Of a DNA stretch of 64,000 bases, positions 52,041 to 60,776 are shown in pieces. The stretch is from contig NZ_JWIF01000022.1 of assembly GCF_000812685.1 (NCBI RefSeq), positions 20,187-84,186 of the forward strand. Reading direction: 5' to 3'. The position numbers and the translations under genes were made by a program. How positions within the stretch are numbered: position 1 is the stretch's first letter; each line of letters starts with the position of its first letter. Under the pieces are notes generated by a model that was not told the DNA's origin, ran no database searches, and saw only the letters and a program-made list of their open reading frames with translations. The stretch comes from Halocynthiibacter namhaensis (GTDB taxonomy: Bacteria > Pseudomonadota > Alphaproteobacteria > Rhodobacterales > Rhodobacteraceae).

Positions 52041-53588
52041 TCAATCTGTATAAAGCGACCAGGATTGGTCATTTAGTTGATCGATGAGCGCACGCAAAAC
52101 ACCTTCCAGAGGTTTGTCTTCATCAATGAAGGGCACAGTCTTCTGGACATCATCGAGGAATGTGCGAAGTTCGGGGTTCAGATTGCTGGGCTGAATGCCC
52201 CCGTCACGCAGGCGCAACGCTATGGCCTGACATGTCGCGATCATATGTCCTGCAATCACCTGATTTGTCAGGTCAAGATTGCGGATACAGTCGCGTGCGG
52301 CGATGGTGCCCATGCTGACTTTATCCTGGTTGTGGCATTCGGTGGACCGGGAAAAGACGCTGGCAGGCATCGTGTTCTTGAGGGCTTCGGCAGTCCAGGC
52401 TGACACGCCAATCTGCACAGCTTTCAAGCCATGATTCAGCGGCGCACGATCACCCGTTGCCCCCGACAAGTTGGAAGGCAGTCCATTGTTAAACTTCACG
52501 TCAACCAAAAGCGCCATTTGCCGATCAATAAGGTCGGCGACATTGGCCACAAGGTTTTTCATACTGTCCATGACAAAGGCGATATGGCCGCCATAGAAAT
52601 GGCCGCCGTGCAGAACGCGTCCTTCGGCGGTATCGATGATCGGGTTGTCATTGGCGCTGTTTAGCTCAATCTCAATCATCTGACGAAAGGTCGGCAACAT
52701 ATCTTGCAAGACACCGATCACATGGGGCGCGCAGCGGATGGAATACCGATCCTGTAGGCGATCCGGTTGCTCATCTTGCTGGCCTGTATCCAGGTCGGAT
52801 CGTATCCACGCGGCCACCATATTTTGACCGGGATGTGGCTTGGCAGCAAACAAAAATTCATCAAAATGTTGGGGGTTGCCCTTCATCGCAATGCTGGTCA
52901 GTGCTGTCAGACGAGACGCCATTTTCACGAGATATTCTGACCGTTCAAACGCGAGTACTGCAAGACCCGTCATTACAGCCGTGCCATTCATAATGGCGAG
53001 GGCTTCCTTCGGGCGCATGGTGAGGGGCGTGATCCCCAGTTCATCAAACACGTCTTTCGTGGGGCGGCGTTCCCCTTTATAAAGAACATCACGTTCCCCA
53101 ATCAGAGCGGCCGCAACGTAAGACAGCGGGGTCAGATCGCCGCTTGCGCCAACAGAACCTTCCTCAGGAATGAGCGGAAGAATATTCGCGTTCAACATTA
53201 CGACCAGCAGATCAAGAAGCTCTTTGCTGACGCCAGACACCCCGCGTGTGAGAGAGGCAAGGCGCACAGCCATGACGCTGCGGGTTGCAATGGGATCAAG
53301 GTGTTTTCCAAGGCCGCATCCGTGAAAACGCGACAGGTGGATAGGCAGTTCATATGCTTGTTCAACCGGAACGGCCCGTGTGCAGGAATCGCCATAACCT
53401 GTTGTGACACCGTAGATCACGCCATCTTCGGACAGCATATTATCAAGAAAATCAGTGCCTTCTTGAATTTTTTTCACAAAGTTATCAGCTGTGGAAAGTT
53501 GGCAATGCCTGCCGTGAACTGCAATTGCGGCGACTTGTTCAATCGACAGAGGGGTATCGCCGAACACGACAGAGGAAAGAGTTTTCAT
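52041..53588 (-). CDS. Aromatic amino-acid/histidine ammonia-lyase
   Basis: This 515-residue enzyme of the HAL/PAL/TAL family removes ammonia from an amino acid. It has the Ala148-Ser149-Gly150 triad that forms the MIO cofactor (GSVGASGDLTPLSYVAAALI), Tyr59 (VIYGVTTGYGD) and the conserved NSANDNPIID segment. At the selectivity pair that is His-Leu in a bacterial TAL and Ser-His in HAL and in the flexirubin-type TAL, it has Phe88-His89 (SRFHGCGLGKH), so the substrate cannot be assigned from the motif. In this operon a tyrosine- or phenylalanine-derived acrylate starter is more likely than histidine breakdown: no hut genes are nearby. Confidence 0.85.
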   Translation of the reverse strand: MKTLSSVVFGDTPLSIEQVAAIAVHGRHCQLSTADNFVKKIQEGTDFLDNMLSEDGVIYGVTTGYGDSCTRAVPVEQAYELPIHLSRFHGCGLGKHLDPIATRSVMAVRLASLTRGVSGVSKELLDLLVVMLNANILPLIPEEGSVGASGDLTPLSYVAAALIGERDVLYKGERRPTKDVFDELGITPLTMRPKEALAIMNGTAVMTGLAVLAFERSEYLVKMASRLTALTSIAMKGNPQHFDEFLFAAKPHPGQNMVAAWIRSDLDTGQQDEQPDRLQDRYSIRCAPHVIGVLQDMLPTFRQMIEIELNSANDNPIIDTAEGRVLHGGHFYGGHIAFVMDSMKNLVANVADLIDRQMALLVDVKFNNGLPSNLSGATGDRAPLNHGLKAVQIGVSAWTAEALKNTMPASVFSRSTECHNQDKVSMGTIAARDCIRNLDLTNQVIAGHMIATCQAIALRLRDGGIQPSNLNPELRTFLDDVQKTVPFIDEDKPLEGVLRALIDQLNDQSWSLYTD

Positions 53589-53594
53589 GGGGTA

Positions 53595-55286
53595 TTAGTT
53601 TCTATTGTTGGTGTCGGCTGGGTTTTTAGAACCTTGCCAAAAGTTGAAAAAGTTATACCACTGCAAAGGGTATTTCTTCGTGTGTTTTTCCAGAAAACGC
53701 ACGTAGATTTCTAGGTGATGATTGATTTTGTCTGTGCGATTTCCACCGCGCAAATTAATCTGATCTGACAGTTTTTCAAAGATAACTTTATGGCGGGGGC
53801 CATCGCGCAGGCACAGCATCATATAAACGGGTGCTTTCAGCAGCCCAGCTAAAATCACACTGCCCTGGCCGAAATCGGCGGCTTGTCCAAGAAAGTCAAA
53901 TGTTGAAATACGTGTGCTGTCAGTGACAGGTGTTCTGTCGCCGGCCATGACAATCCATTCGCCACGCGCCAGACGATCCTGAAGCTCAATCGCCGTGGCC
54001 GGGCCAAGATCAGTGACCTCAACCATATCAATCGCAGCTTCCGGGTTCATCTTGGTCAGGAGTTGATTGAAACGCATAGCATTTTTTGAGTGGATCAGAA
54101 CCGTGACTTTTACGCCGCTGCGTTTTCGTGAAAGCGCACGACAGATCTCCATGTTACCTAAGTGAGAGGCTATAATAAAAATACCCTCACCAGTCTTGAT
54201 AACCGCATCCATTTTGGGCTGATCAACGATATCAAGTTGCTCCAGCGTGATATCATTCATCCAAACTGCGACCTTATCCAAAGCCGTACGTCCAAAGGAT
54301 CTAAAATGTCGGTAGCTCTGCAACCATCCGGGTTGAATTTCTGGCGAAAGCTGGGGGCCGATGAGGTGCCAAAATGCATCAGACGCCCGACGTTGTTGCC
54401 CGCCTGTCAGGAAGAAATAAAGGAGGATGGGGTGGGCGATCAGGCTGCATATCCGATATCCGAAAAGGCGATAAACAACTGACAGAAACCAAAGGCCCCA
54501 AGACATGCCACGTTCTTCAAGTTTTGCCCAATGTGTCGCTGGGGTAAGGCGGGGTGGACGGTTTTTCAAAATTGAAGGCAAACGCACAAGCATCGTAAGC
54601 ACAAGGCGCGTGTGCATTTTTGTGATCCGTAAATTGTCCCGTAGAACATCAAAGTTTGAGGTATTGTCGTCAGGGTATGTGACGCGAACCGGTGTCATTA
54701 TGACGGCTGTGCCGCGCCAGAACAGTCGAACCATAATATCGGTGTCAAAATCCATGCGATGCCCGACGTCTTCGTTTTGCAGCAAGGATCGACAAGCCTT
54801 GAGCGGATAAACGCGATACCCACACATGCTGTCAGTGATCTGAAAGGACAGGGTTTCGACCCAGACCCAGACATGAGTTAGCCATCGCCCAATTTTACGT
54901 GATGTTGGGATCGTGTCGTCGTAAACTGGCTTGCCGCTGATCAGAGCCTCGGGGTGCAAAGCGGCAAGACGCAGCAATTCGGGAAGCGCTGCCGGGTCAT
55001 GCTGCCCATCTGCATCAACCTGAACGCCATGGGTAAAACCCACATCATGAGCCGCATTCATGCCCGCAATCACGGCTTTGCCTTTGCCCATGTTTTGTGC
55101 AAGCCGCAGTACCGTCACACCGTCATCAGGCGCATGCAAGGCAGCGATCGTTTCGCGTGTTGCAGTTTCACTGCCGTCGTCGACAATCAGAACTGGTATA
55201 TCCAATGCGCGCAACGCGTCTACAACGCCAGAAATTGCGTTGTGATGGTTGTAGCTGGGGACAATTGCGCAGGGACGGAATGTCAT
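53595..55286 (-). CDS. Glycosyltransferase-acyltransferase fusion (ApeJ-like)
   Basis: This 563-residue protein joins a family 2 glycosyltransferase (residues 1 to about 230; AIVPSYNHHNAISG, VLIVDDGSE, and the metal motif VQVDADGQHD with Asp91/Asp93) to a lauroyl-type LpxL/HtrB acyltransferase (about 250-560; IIASHLGNMEICRALSRK with the HX4E-like motif, near residue 370). It could glycosylate and acylate the polyene lipid at the membrane. It overlaps the dehydratase gene by four bases and lies six bases before the ammonia-lyase. The position matches the J gene of the described ape order. Confidence 0.86.
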   Translation of the reverse strand: MTFRPCAIVPSYNHHNAISGVVDALRALDIPVLIVDDGSETATRETIAALHAPDDGVTVLRLAQNMGKGKAVIAGMNAAHDVGFTHGVQVDADGQHDPAALPELLRLAALHPEALISGKPVYDDTIPTSRKIGRWLTHVWVWVETLSFQITDSMCGYRVYPLKACRSLLQNEDVGHRMDFDTDIMVRLFWRGTAVIMTPVRVTYPDDNTSNFDVLRDNLRITKMHTRLVLTMLVRLPSILKNRPPRLTPATHWAKLEERGMSWGLWFLSVVYRLFGYRICSLIAHPILLYFFLTGGQQRRASDAFWHLIGPQLSPEIQPGWLQSYRHFRSFGRTALDKVAVWMNDITLEQLDIVDQPKMDAVIKTGEGIFIIASHLGNMEICRALSRKRSGVKVTVLIHSKNAMRFNQLLTKMNPEAAIDMVEVTDLGPATAIELQDRLARGEWIVMAGDRTPVTDSTRISTFDFLGQAADFGQGSVILAGLLKAPVYMMLCLRDGPRHKVIFEKLSDQINLRGGNRTDKINHHLEIYVRFLEKHTKKYPLQWYNFFNFWQGSKNPADTNNRN

Positions 55287-55654
55287 GTGGCCGGATCCAG
55301 GTGAATAATCCCGGACGAGCAGGGCGCGCCTTGATGGTCTCGGTATTCAAACATTACGCAGTGTTTTGAAGGGGCGTAGTCAAGCTGAAGTGCTATTGGA
55401 TCTTCTGGCAAGACCAATTGTTTGAATTTCAATTTGGTGACCTGACGTATGTCACAGGATAATTCAAGGTACTCACTACTGAAACGAACGGCCCAATCAA
55501 GTTGCGCGACCCCAGGCAAAATTGGATGATTAGGGAAATGGCCTTGAAATTGGAAAAGATCGGCATCTAGGCCAAGTTCAAGACATACAGAATGATTTGA
55601 ATGCCGAACATCCAATACAAGTGGCCTAATTTTACCTGTTGCCCAGGATGACAT
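55283..55654 (-). CDS. apeI: Hotdog dehydratase subunit (ApeI-like)
   Basis: This 123-residue hotdog protein resembles FabA/FabZ dehydratases: FQGHFPNHPILPGVAQLDWA, with His39 at the catalytic position and Asp53 where FabZ has Glu. The changed second residue and small size fit ApeI, which pairs with ApeP in known aryl polyene dehydratases. A 50-base gap separates it from the ligase gene. Confidence 0.82.
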   Translation of the reverse strand: MSSWATGKIRPLVLDVRHSNHSVCLELGLDADLFQFQGHFPNHPILPGVAQLDWAVRFSSEYLELSCDIRQVTKLKFKQLVLPEDPIALQLDYAPSKHCVMFEYRDHQGAPCSSGIIHLDPAT

Positions 55655-55704
55655 GCATTTTCCAAGTGAATGTTAGAATTATAGACCCATTCCACTAGAA
55701 TAGG

Positions 55705-57021
55705 TCAGTCAAATAGCGCGGATAAGTCGCGATGTAAACGCTTTCCCTCTGTGTTTTCAGGGATTTCGGCCACAAATCGCCACCGTTTGGGTTGGGCTGC
55801 TAAATCAAACCGACCATGCATTTCATGGCGGATCATTTGACCAAAGCGGAACGCCCCTTGACTGTCTAGTTTTTCTTGCCCGGCCTCAGTTAAGGTTGCG
55901 ACGCAAGCCAAGGGTTTTCGCCCTGTAGTGAGTAAAAGAACATTTGCATCGGCAATCCATTCATGCGCCTGGATCCAGATTTCAATTTCGATCAGAGACA
56001 CACGTTTCCCTTCGACTTTGACGATGCGGTCATTCCGTCCTTTTAGGGTGAATTCCTTTTCGGAATGCAGTGTCACCATGTCATTGGTTTGATACCAACT
56101 CGTCGTGTCCAGATAGGGGGAACGGATCTGTAAAACCCCATCGATTTCAGCCAGATCAACAACGGAAAATTTACACCAAGGGCTGGCAGTTGTTGTTTGT
56201 TGGCGAAATGCGATGCCACCCGTTTCCGTGCTGCCAAAGACCTCAATTGGGCGAAAACCTAAGTGTTGCTCGCTGGCGTTTGCGGCCTCAAGGCTGAGTG
56301 GCCCACCGGATGAAAACACCATGTTTGCTGCAAAATGAAACTGATCGGGGAAGCGGTTCAGATGTGCCGGGCTTGAAACAAGGCAGATATTTTTCGGGGT
56401 GAGGGCTGTGATGTTCTCCCAATATAAAACCTGATCTGCAACAAAGGGCCTACCCGCACACAGCGGCCACAGGACTTTGAAAAGCAGGCCGTAGATGTGT
56501 TGGTGAGAGACCGTCGCAGCTGTCGTGCAACCCATGAGGCTACTCTCCCAGGTTTCTTGCAGCACGGATATTTCGGCCTCGATCTGATGCAAATTTTTGG
56601 GGATGATTTTCGGGGCACCAGTTGAGCCGGACGTGTAAAAACTGATCTTACCCGATTGCAGTTTTTCGGGGGAAAACGTGATTTCGTCAGATGATGCATC
56701 GCATATGGAAATGACAGATTGGTCACGCAAAACAGTTATGCCCTGCGCGCTCATATCCTTTAATGTGTCCGCTTGATTGTTTGGTGGCAAAATGATGGCG
56801 ACTTCTGCGTATAATGCGGCGAATAAGGCAACTGAGAAATAATAGCTGTTGCCAAAAGCAAGAGTGCATTGGTGAACCTTGGCGTCCCGTAGGTATCTAG
56901 CTGTAATGCCTACTTCACGATGGAAACGCGCGAAATCGATCATTTCTCCGTTCGAAACGGCAACCAAGTAATCTGGTGTTCGTGCGACAGAAAGCAGTGA
57001 TGACACTGATAAGAACGTCAT
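55705..57021 (-). CDS. apeH: Acyl-AMP ligase (ApeH-like), aryl starter activation
   Basis: This 438-residue ANL-family enzyme activates a carboxylic acid with ATP and would load it on an ACP. It has the phosphate-binding loop ISFYTSGSTGAPKIIPKNLH (near 126-145), FGSTETGGIAFRQQ (motif A5), and the late motifs YQTNDMVTL, LKGRNDRIVKVEGKRVSL. It is short compared with stand-alone CoA ligases. In the described system ApeH loads an aryl acid; here the aryl acid may come from the ammonia-lyase. It overlaps the membrane-protein gene by four bases. Confidence 0.87.
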   Translation of the reverse strand: MTFLSVSSLLSVARTPDYLVAVSNGEMIDFARFHREVGITARYLRDAKVHQCTLAFGNSYYFSVALFAALYAEVAIILPPNNQADTLKDMSAQGITVLRDQSVISICDASSDEITFSPEKLQSGKISFYTSGSTGAPKIIPKNLHQIEAEISVLQETWESSLMGCTTAATVSHQHIYGLLFKVLWPLCAGRPFVADQVLYWENITALTPKNICLVSSPAHLNRFPDQFHFAANMVFSSGGPLSLEAANASEQHLGFRPIEVFGSTETGGIAFRQQTTTASPWCKFSVVDLAEIDGVLQIRSPYLDTTSWYQTNDMVTLHSEKEFTLKGRNDRIVKVEGKRVSLIEIEIWIQAHEWIADANVLLLTTGRKPLACVATLTEAGQEKLDSQGAFRFGQMIRHEMHGRFDLAAQPKRWRFVAEIPENTEGKRLHRDLSALFD

Positions 57022-57587
57022 GAGGACCCTATGTGGTTGGATTTTTTGAACTGGCGGATAATAAATTCACCGGCAAATAGCACCCCCATCAGAACATAGG
57101 AAATAAAGCCATTGTAAAGCGTCCATAGCTGCATATCTCGGCTCAGGGCGATACAGGCGGAAATCCCGCCATTGACGATGAAAAAACCAATCCAGACCTG
57201 TGTCACACGGCGTGTATACATCACACCTTTTTCATTTAAATTCGGTTCGTGAAGGCGGGCGATTTTTTCAATAATGCTGGGTGGGTATAGGATGGAATGG
57301 GTGAAAATGGCAGCAAACCCGAGGTTCATGATCAAGGGATACATCAGAAGCGCCAAGGCATCATCAATCAAGATCAGGCCGCCAACCGTCACAAGGCCAG
57401 CGGCGAAAACTGCATTTTCGAAAATGGTTTTTTTGCGATCTGTCCAGATGTGACGTGCAACAATGATTAAAACCAGCAACGCCCCAAGTGCATAAGCCGG
57501 AAAATGACGCAGACCAAACAGGATGACAAAGGGATAGGCAATGCCAACAAGGGGCAGTATCGCCTGAAAGGCCTTAGATGGGGGCAT
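57018..57587 (-). CDS. COG4648-type membrane protein of the aryl polyene cluster
   Basis: From the ATG at 57587, inside the end of the ACP gene, this 189-residue protein has about six hydrophobic helices (for example IAYPFVILFGLRHFPAYALG and WIGFFIVNGGISACIALS). Proteins of this type accompany aryl polyene and related pigment clusters and have no assigned activity. The position matches the G gene of the described ape order. The frame is open upstream to 57620. Confidence 0.8.
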   Translation of the reverse strand: MPPSKAFQAILPLVGIAYPFVILFGLRHFPAYALGALLVLIIVARHIWTDRKKTIFENAVFAAGLVTVGGLILIDDALALLMYPLIMNLGFAAIFTHSILYPPSIIEKIARLHEPNLNEKGVMYTRRVTQVWIGFFIVNGGISACIALSRDMQLWTLYNGFISYVLMGVLFAGEFIIRQFKKSNHIGSS

Positions 57588-57831
57588 CAATAAGGGTTTG
57601 CACCTGTGCAACAACATCATTCACGGTCCTGACGGATTTGAATTCTTCCGGCGCAATCTTTTTCCCAGTAAATTCTTGCAGTTTGATTGCCAGATCAACC
57701 GCATCAATACTGTCTAGATCCAGATCCTCATAAAGATTGGCCTCAAGGGTGATGTCCTCAGCGGGTACTTCAAAGAGGTTGGTCAGGATTTCTGTTAATT
57801 TCGGAAGGATATCGTCATGTGTAAGCATCAT
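57574..57831 (-). CDS. apeF: Acyl carrier protein (ApeF-like)
   Basis: This 85-residue acyl carrier protein carries the phosphopantetheine Ser41 in LDLDSIDAVDLAIKLQ. The ATG at 57831 lies one base after the preceding ACP stop and behind AAAGGA, so the longer 57855 start is rejected. It is the second of two ACPs in the operon, overlapping the membrane-protein gene by 14 bases. Confidence 0.9.
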   Translation of the reverse strand: MMLTHDDILPKLTEILTNLFEVPAEDITLEANLYEDLDLDSIDAVDLAIKLQEFTGKKIAPEEFKSVRTVNDVVAQVQTLIDAPI

Positions 57832-57832
57832 A

Positions 57833-58108
57833 TTATCCTTTGCGCGCTGCAGCAATGAACTTGGCCAGGTTGCTGACTGATGCGAAATGTAATTTCACAT
57901 CTTTGTCTTGTGCATCAATTTTCACCCCAAATTCACGCTGAACCGCGACGCCAAGCTCAAGAGCATCAATAGAATCCAATCCCAACCCTTCGGTGAATAG
58001 GGCCTCATTGCTGATGATGTCTTCTGCATGAAGGTCTTCCAGTTCAAGTGCTGAAATAATCAGGTTTTTAATCTCGGTTTCGAGTTCAACTGAATCACTA
58101 TTTGACAT
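57833..58108 (-). CDS. apeE: Acyl carrier protein (ApeE-like)
   Basis: This 91-residue acyl carrier protein carries the attachment Ser46 in GLGLDSIDALELGVAVQRE. Two distinct ACPs side by side are typical of aryl polyene clusters. The gene overlaps the acyltransferase gene by 11 bases and is followed after one base by the second ACP. Confidence 0.9.
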   Translation of the reverse strand: MSNSDSVELETEIKNLIISALELEDLHAEDIISNEALFTEGLGLDSIDALELGVAVQREFGVKIDAQDKDVKLHFASVSNLAKFIAAARKG

Positions 58109-58856
58109 AAGGCTGTTCTAATCTTCGGGTAAGGTTGCGGGCGGAAATGCTTCGTGTGTCGTGCAACAAATACGTGGAAATGTCCAGACGTTCGCCGGAT
58201 TCTACATCAATTTTGACGCGTGATCTTGCCACGTGATACCAAGGCTGGCCTTTTGTCAAAGTTGATGGTGTCACGGTGATAAATACCAGCTGAATATCCG
58301 CCCCGGATGCAAGCGCTATATTCGCAGCACCACGTTTGAATTTTATGGCAGTGCCAGGCTGGGTGCGGGTGCCTTCAGGAAACAGAATGATATTTTCCCC
58401 GGCCTTTAACTGCCTGCTGCATTCTTCAAACAGTTGTTCCGAGCTGACGTCGTTGCGAATGTACCCTGCTGAACGGACAGCGCCGCCCAGAAAACGATTG
58501 TCCCACAACGCACTTTTCACGAGGCATTGCGCCCGTGGCATAAGAGACATCAAAACCACCACATCCAGCAGGGAAGGGTGATTCGCGATAATCAGGCATC
58601 CTTTGCAAGAATTGAGCTTATGTTTATCCTTCGTGCTGACTTTTATCAGAAATAGCGCTTCTAGCATCAGGATATACACCCGAAAAAGCCCATGGATGAG
58701 GTGCTGGGCCCGGCGGTGTCGTTCATCTCGATCTCGCGTCGCCAGCGCAATCGCTGGAAAAGCAAAGGCCGTAACGCAAAGCCCGCCAACCCCAAACAGC
58801 ACCATGGATACGGTTGTCGCCACGACGCGCCATGCATAATAGAGCTTATTAAACAT
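58098..58856 (-). CDS. 1-acylglycerol-3-phosphate acyltransferase-like (PlsC family)
   Basis: From the ATG at 58856, which overlaps the previous stop, this 252-residue protein has N-terminal hydrophobic helices and the PlsC motifs: the HX4D-type IIANHPSLLDVVVLMSL and FPEGTRTQPGTAIKFKRG, where Arg and Gly bind phosphate. It probably acylates a glycerolipid or polyene-lipid acceptor at the inner membrane. The position matches the D gene of the described ape order. A longer frame to 58979 is unlikely to be used. Confidence 0.85.
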   Translation of the reverse strand: MFNKLYYAWRVVATTVSMVLFGVGGLCVTAFAFPAIALATRDRDERHRRAQHLIHGLFRVYILMLEALFLIKVSTKDKHKLNSCKGCLIIANHPSLLDVVVLMSLMPRAQCLVKSALWDNRFLGGAVRSAGYIRNDVSSEQLFEECSRQLKAGENIILFPEGTRTQPGTAIKFKRGAANIALASGADIQLVFITVTPSTLTKGQPWYHVARSRVKIDVESGERLDISTYLLHDTRSISARNLTRRLEQPYVK

Positions 58857-59592
58857 GCTGTTTGCAAATCCAGTTTCTCTGTCCGATGGGGGATCGCCAT
58901 TCTGGATGTCGCCCGAGGATAAAGCGGATAAAATCCAAAACAGGATCAACGGATGGTGGTTGGCTGACTGAAACGTCACTTGTAAGTGTCATTTTCTGAT
59001 GTGAAGTGTCATCTACGGTGCTCATCAATAATGCAATCGCGATGCTTGCCGTTCCCTCATTACAAAAGCTGTCAAAGAACTTTGGGAGCGGGATATCATA
59101 ATATACAAGAAGCACGGATCTGTGGCGGTCTTCCTGCAAAATTGCCTGAGCTTCTAGCAACCCATGGGCAAAACTTTCCTGGCCTGCAGATATCATGGTA
59201 TGTGGTGCGGTATTTTTTGTGTGAATAGAATATAGCCCCGCGATGGCATTATGTACTGACGTGCTGAATTTTGCCGGGGATACAGGTTGATCCTTGGCTA
59301 TGTCGTCTAAAATAGCCGGCGTAATGCCTGCATCCCCATGGCGAGACGCAAAGACCAGGTGCATATTTTCACGATTATCATCTACATCCAGAGCGGCACG
59401 AAATGCCATGCGCGCAAGCGGGGGTAAGCGCCGCCGCAGCATCATAGGGATATCTCTGACGTCCGGTTCTATCTTTTCCTCGCTGAGTTCTGTCTTTGGA
59501 TGATCAACCCATGTCTGCCAATCCGGTCGCGATTGACAGGCCGGTGTCCAGGCCGACCAGGCCTCAAGTGTAAACATCGGTATTGAGGGCAT
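58849..59592 (-). CDS. apeC: Ketosynthase-like chain-length factor (ApeC-like)
   Basis: This 247-residue protein resembles the N-terminal half of a ketosynthase but lacks the catalytic residues: where ketosynthases have a Cys (as in TACTSS) it has TMISAGQESFAHGLLEAQAI, with Gly137/Gln138. Chain-length factors typically lose this Cys and pair with an active ketosynthase. It is expected to dimerise with the ApeO-like protein. It precedes the PlsC-type gene. Confidence 0.83.
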   Translation of the reverse strand: MPSIPMFTLEAWSAWTPACQSRPDWQTWVDHPKTELSEEKIEPDVRDIPMMLRRRLPPLARMAFRAALDVDDNRENMHLVFASRHGDAGITPAILDDIAKDQPVSPAKFSTSVHNAIAGLYSIHTKNTAPHTMISAGQESFAHGLLEAQAILQEDRHRSVLLVYYDIPLPKFFDSFCNEGTASIAIALLMSTVDDTSHQKMTLTSDVSVSQPPSVDPVLDFIRFILGRHPEWRSPIGQRNWICKQHV

Positions 59593-59601
59593 GGTGTTCG
59601 C

Positions 59602-60009
59602 TTAATTTCCGTTTATGACGTTGCTGAGTTCAACGGCGATGTCATTTTCTAGATTGCGAACCCAACGGTTATAATTGCGGTGGATGCGCCCGTTGCGATA
59701 ATTCAAGTTTTGGCTGCCGACATAGGTGATATTATAGACCTGACGATCAAAAGTGATATCCACAATAGCAGTATGGGCGCGAACTTCCAGACGTGCGCGC
59801 ACTGTATTGTTGTTCACCGCTTGCATGATCCAGCCACGCTTTGTCCCTGCGCGTACAATTGCGCGGGCAATACCACGAGTCGGCAAGTTATGTGAAAAAG
59901 CAGAAATAGGGTGATTTTCAACATTTTTTACCGTATCGGCCTGCACAGGTGCAGCCAGCGAAAGTGAAAGCAAAATGCTTGCGGCACACAGAAATTTTCT
60001 TGGTTTCAT
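59602..60009 (-). CDS. Secreted protein of unknown function at the head of the aryl polyene operon
   Basis: This 135-residue protein has a signal peptide (KFLCAASILLSLSLAAPVQA, cleaved near ADT) and a basic, Asn/Arg-rich mature part (for example TFDRQVYNITYVGSQNLNYR) without a known motif. It is the first gene of the minus-strand operon, nine bases before the ApeC-like gene. Similar small periplasmic proteins accompany aryl polyene clusters. Its role may be in export or assembly. Confidence 0.75.
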   Translation of the reverse strand: MKPRKFLCAASILLSLSLAAPVQADTVKNVENHPISAFSHNLPTRGIARAIVRAGTKRGWIMQAVNNNTVRARLEVRAHTAIVDITFDRQVYNITYVGSQNLNYRNGRIHRNYNRWVRNLENDIAVELSNVINGN

Positions 60010-60076
60010 AACGGTTTCCTGTTAGCGATTGAAAGGCGATGCCGCATGTTTATTCCGGCACCTAGGGTGGCTATAC

Positions 60077-60700
60077 ATGAAAACCTACGCAATAATCGAG
60101 AGCGATTTACGCTATGGATGCGCAGGCAGTCTTATGGATAATCTGACAACGCCCGAAGATGTCGCTTATTGTCGGAAATATTCCCGAAAAACACGACAGG
60201 ATCAAAGCCTACTTGCACGGGCAATTTTGCGTAGGGGCCTTGCAGAGCACACTGGCACCAGCCCATTTGACTGGGGAATATCTCTGGGCCAGGACCATTA
60301 CTTCAAGGCTGACCATATTGCTGGTTCAATGTCGTTTTATATCAGCATCAATCATAGCAAGCATAAAGTTGTTGTTGCCTGGTCGGAAAAACATCGAATC
60401 GGTGTGGATATTGAATGGCTCGATCCGAAACGAAATATGAACGCTGTCTTGGGCCAGATTAGCCATGCACATGCAGATATTCCAGAAGACTTGGCTCAGC
60501 AGTATCGCCTGTGGACCATGTATGAAGCGTATTTCAAGGCTTCAAATTTAGAACCTGTTCGGATACCCGTAGCTTTGTCCCAAATCGTATGCTTGAAGCC
60601 AGATGATTATGTACAGACACTCGCATTCGGCGAAGATAATCTTACCTTTGAAACTTGGCTTAACGCCGATTACGTCACCACAATCTGTTATACGGAGTGA
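60077..60700 (+). CDS. 4'-phosphopantetheinyl transferase, Sfp-like
   Basis: From the ATG at 60077 this 207-residue protein resembles the Sfp superfamily: ISINHSKHKVVVAW, HRIGVDIEWLDPKRN (Mg-binding Asp111 and Glu113) and the WTMYEAYFKA motif. The usual Lys of WxxKEA is Tyr here, but the Glu is kept. It would convert the two cluster ACPs to holo form. It is divergent from the operon and separated by 67 bases that must hold both promoters. It is followed by a terminator. Confidence 0.82.
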   Translation: MKTYAIIESDLRYGCAGSLMDNLTTPEDVAYCRKYSRKTRQDQSLLARAILRRGLAEHTGTSPFDWGISLGQDHYFKADHIAGSMSFYISINHSKHKVVVAWSEKHRIGVDIEWLDPKRNMNAVLGQISHAHADIPEDLAQQYRLWTMYEAYFKASNLEPVRIPVALSQIVCLKPDDYVQTLAFGEDNLTFETWLNADYVTTICYTE

Positions 60701-60745
60701 TAGGTGATTGACCATGCGGAAAAGGCGGACTTAATAGCATAGGCA

Positions 60746-60776
60746 GCATGAGCAAAATTAAGGCTCATGCGTTTTT
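60746..60776 (+). terminator. Intrinsic terminator after the phosphopantetheinyl transferase
   Basis: A perfect 8-bp stem (GCATGAGC/GCTCATGC) with a 9-base loop is followed by GTTTTT. It lies about 46 bases after the gene stop and overlaps the end of the VgrG fragment on the other strand. Confidence 0.8.
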
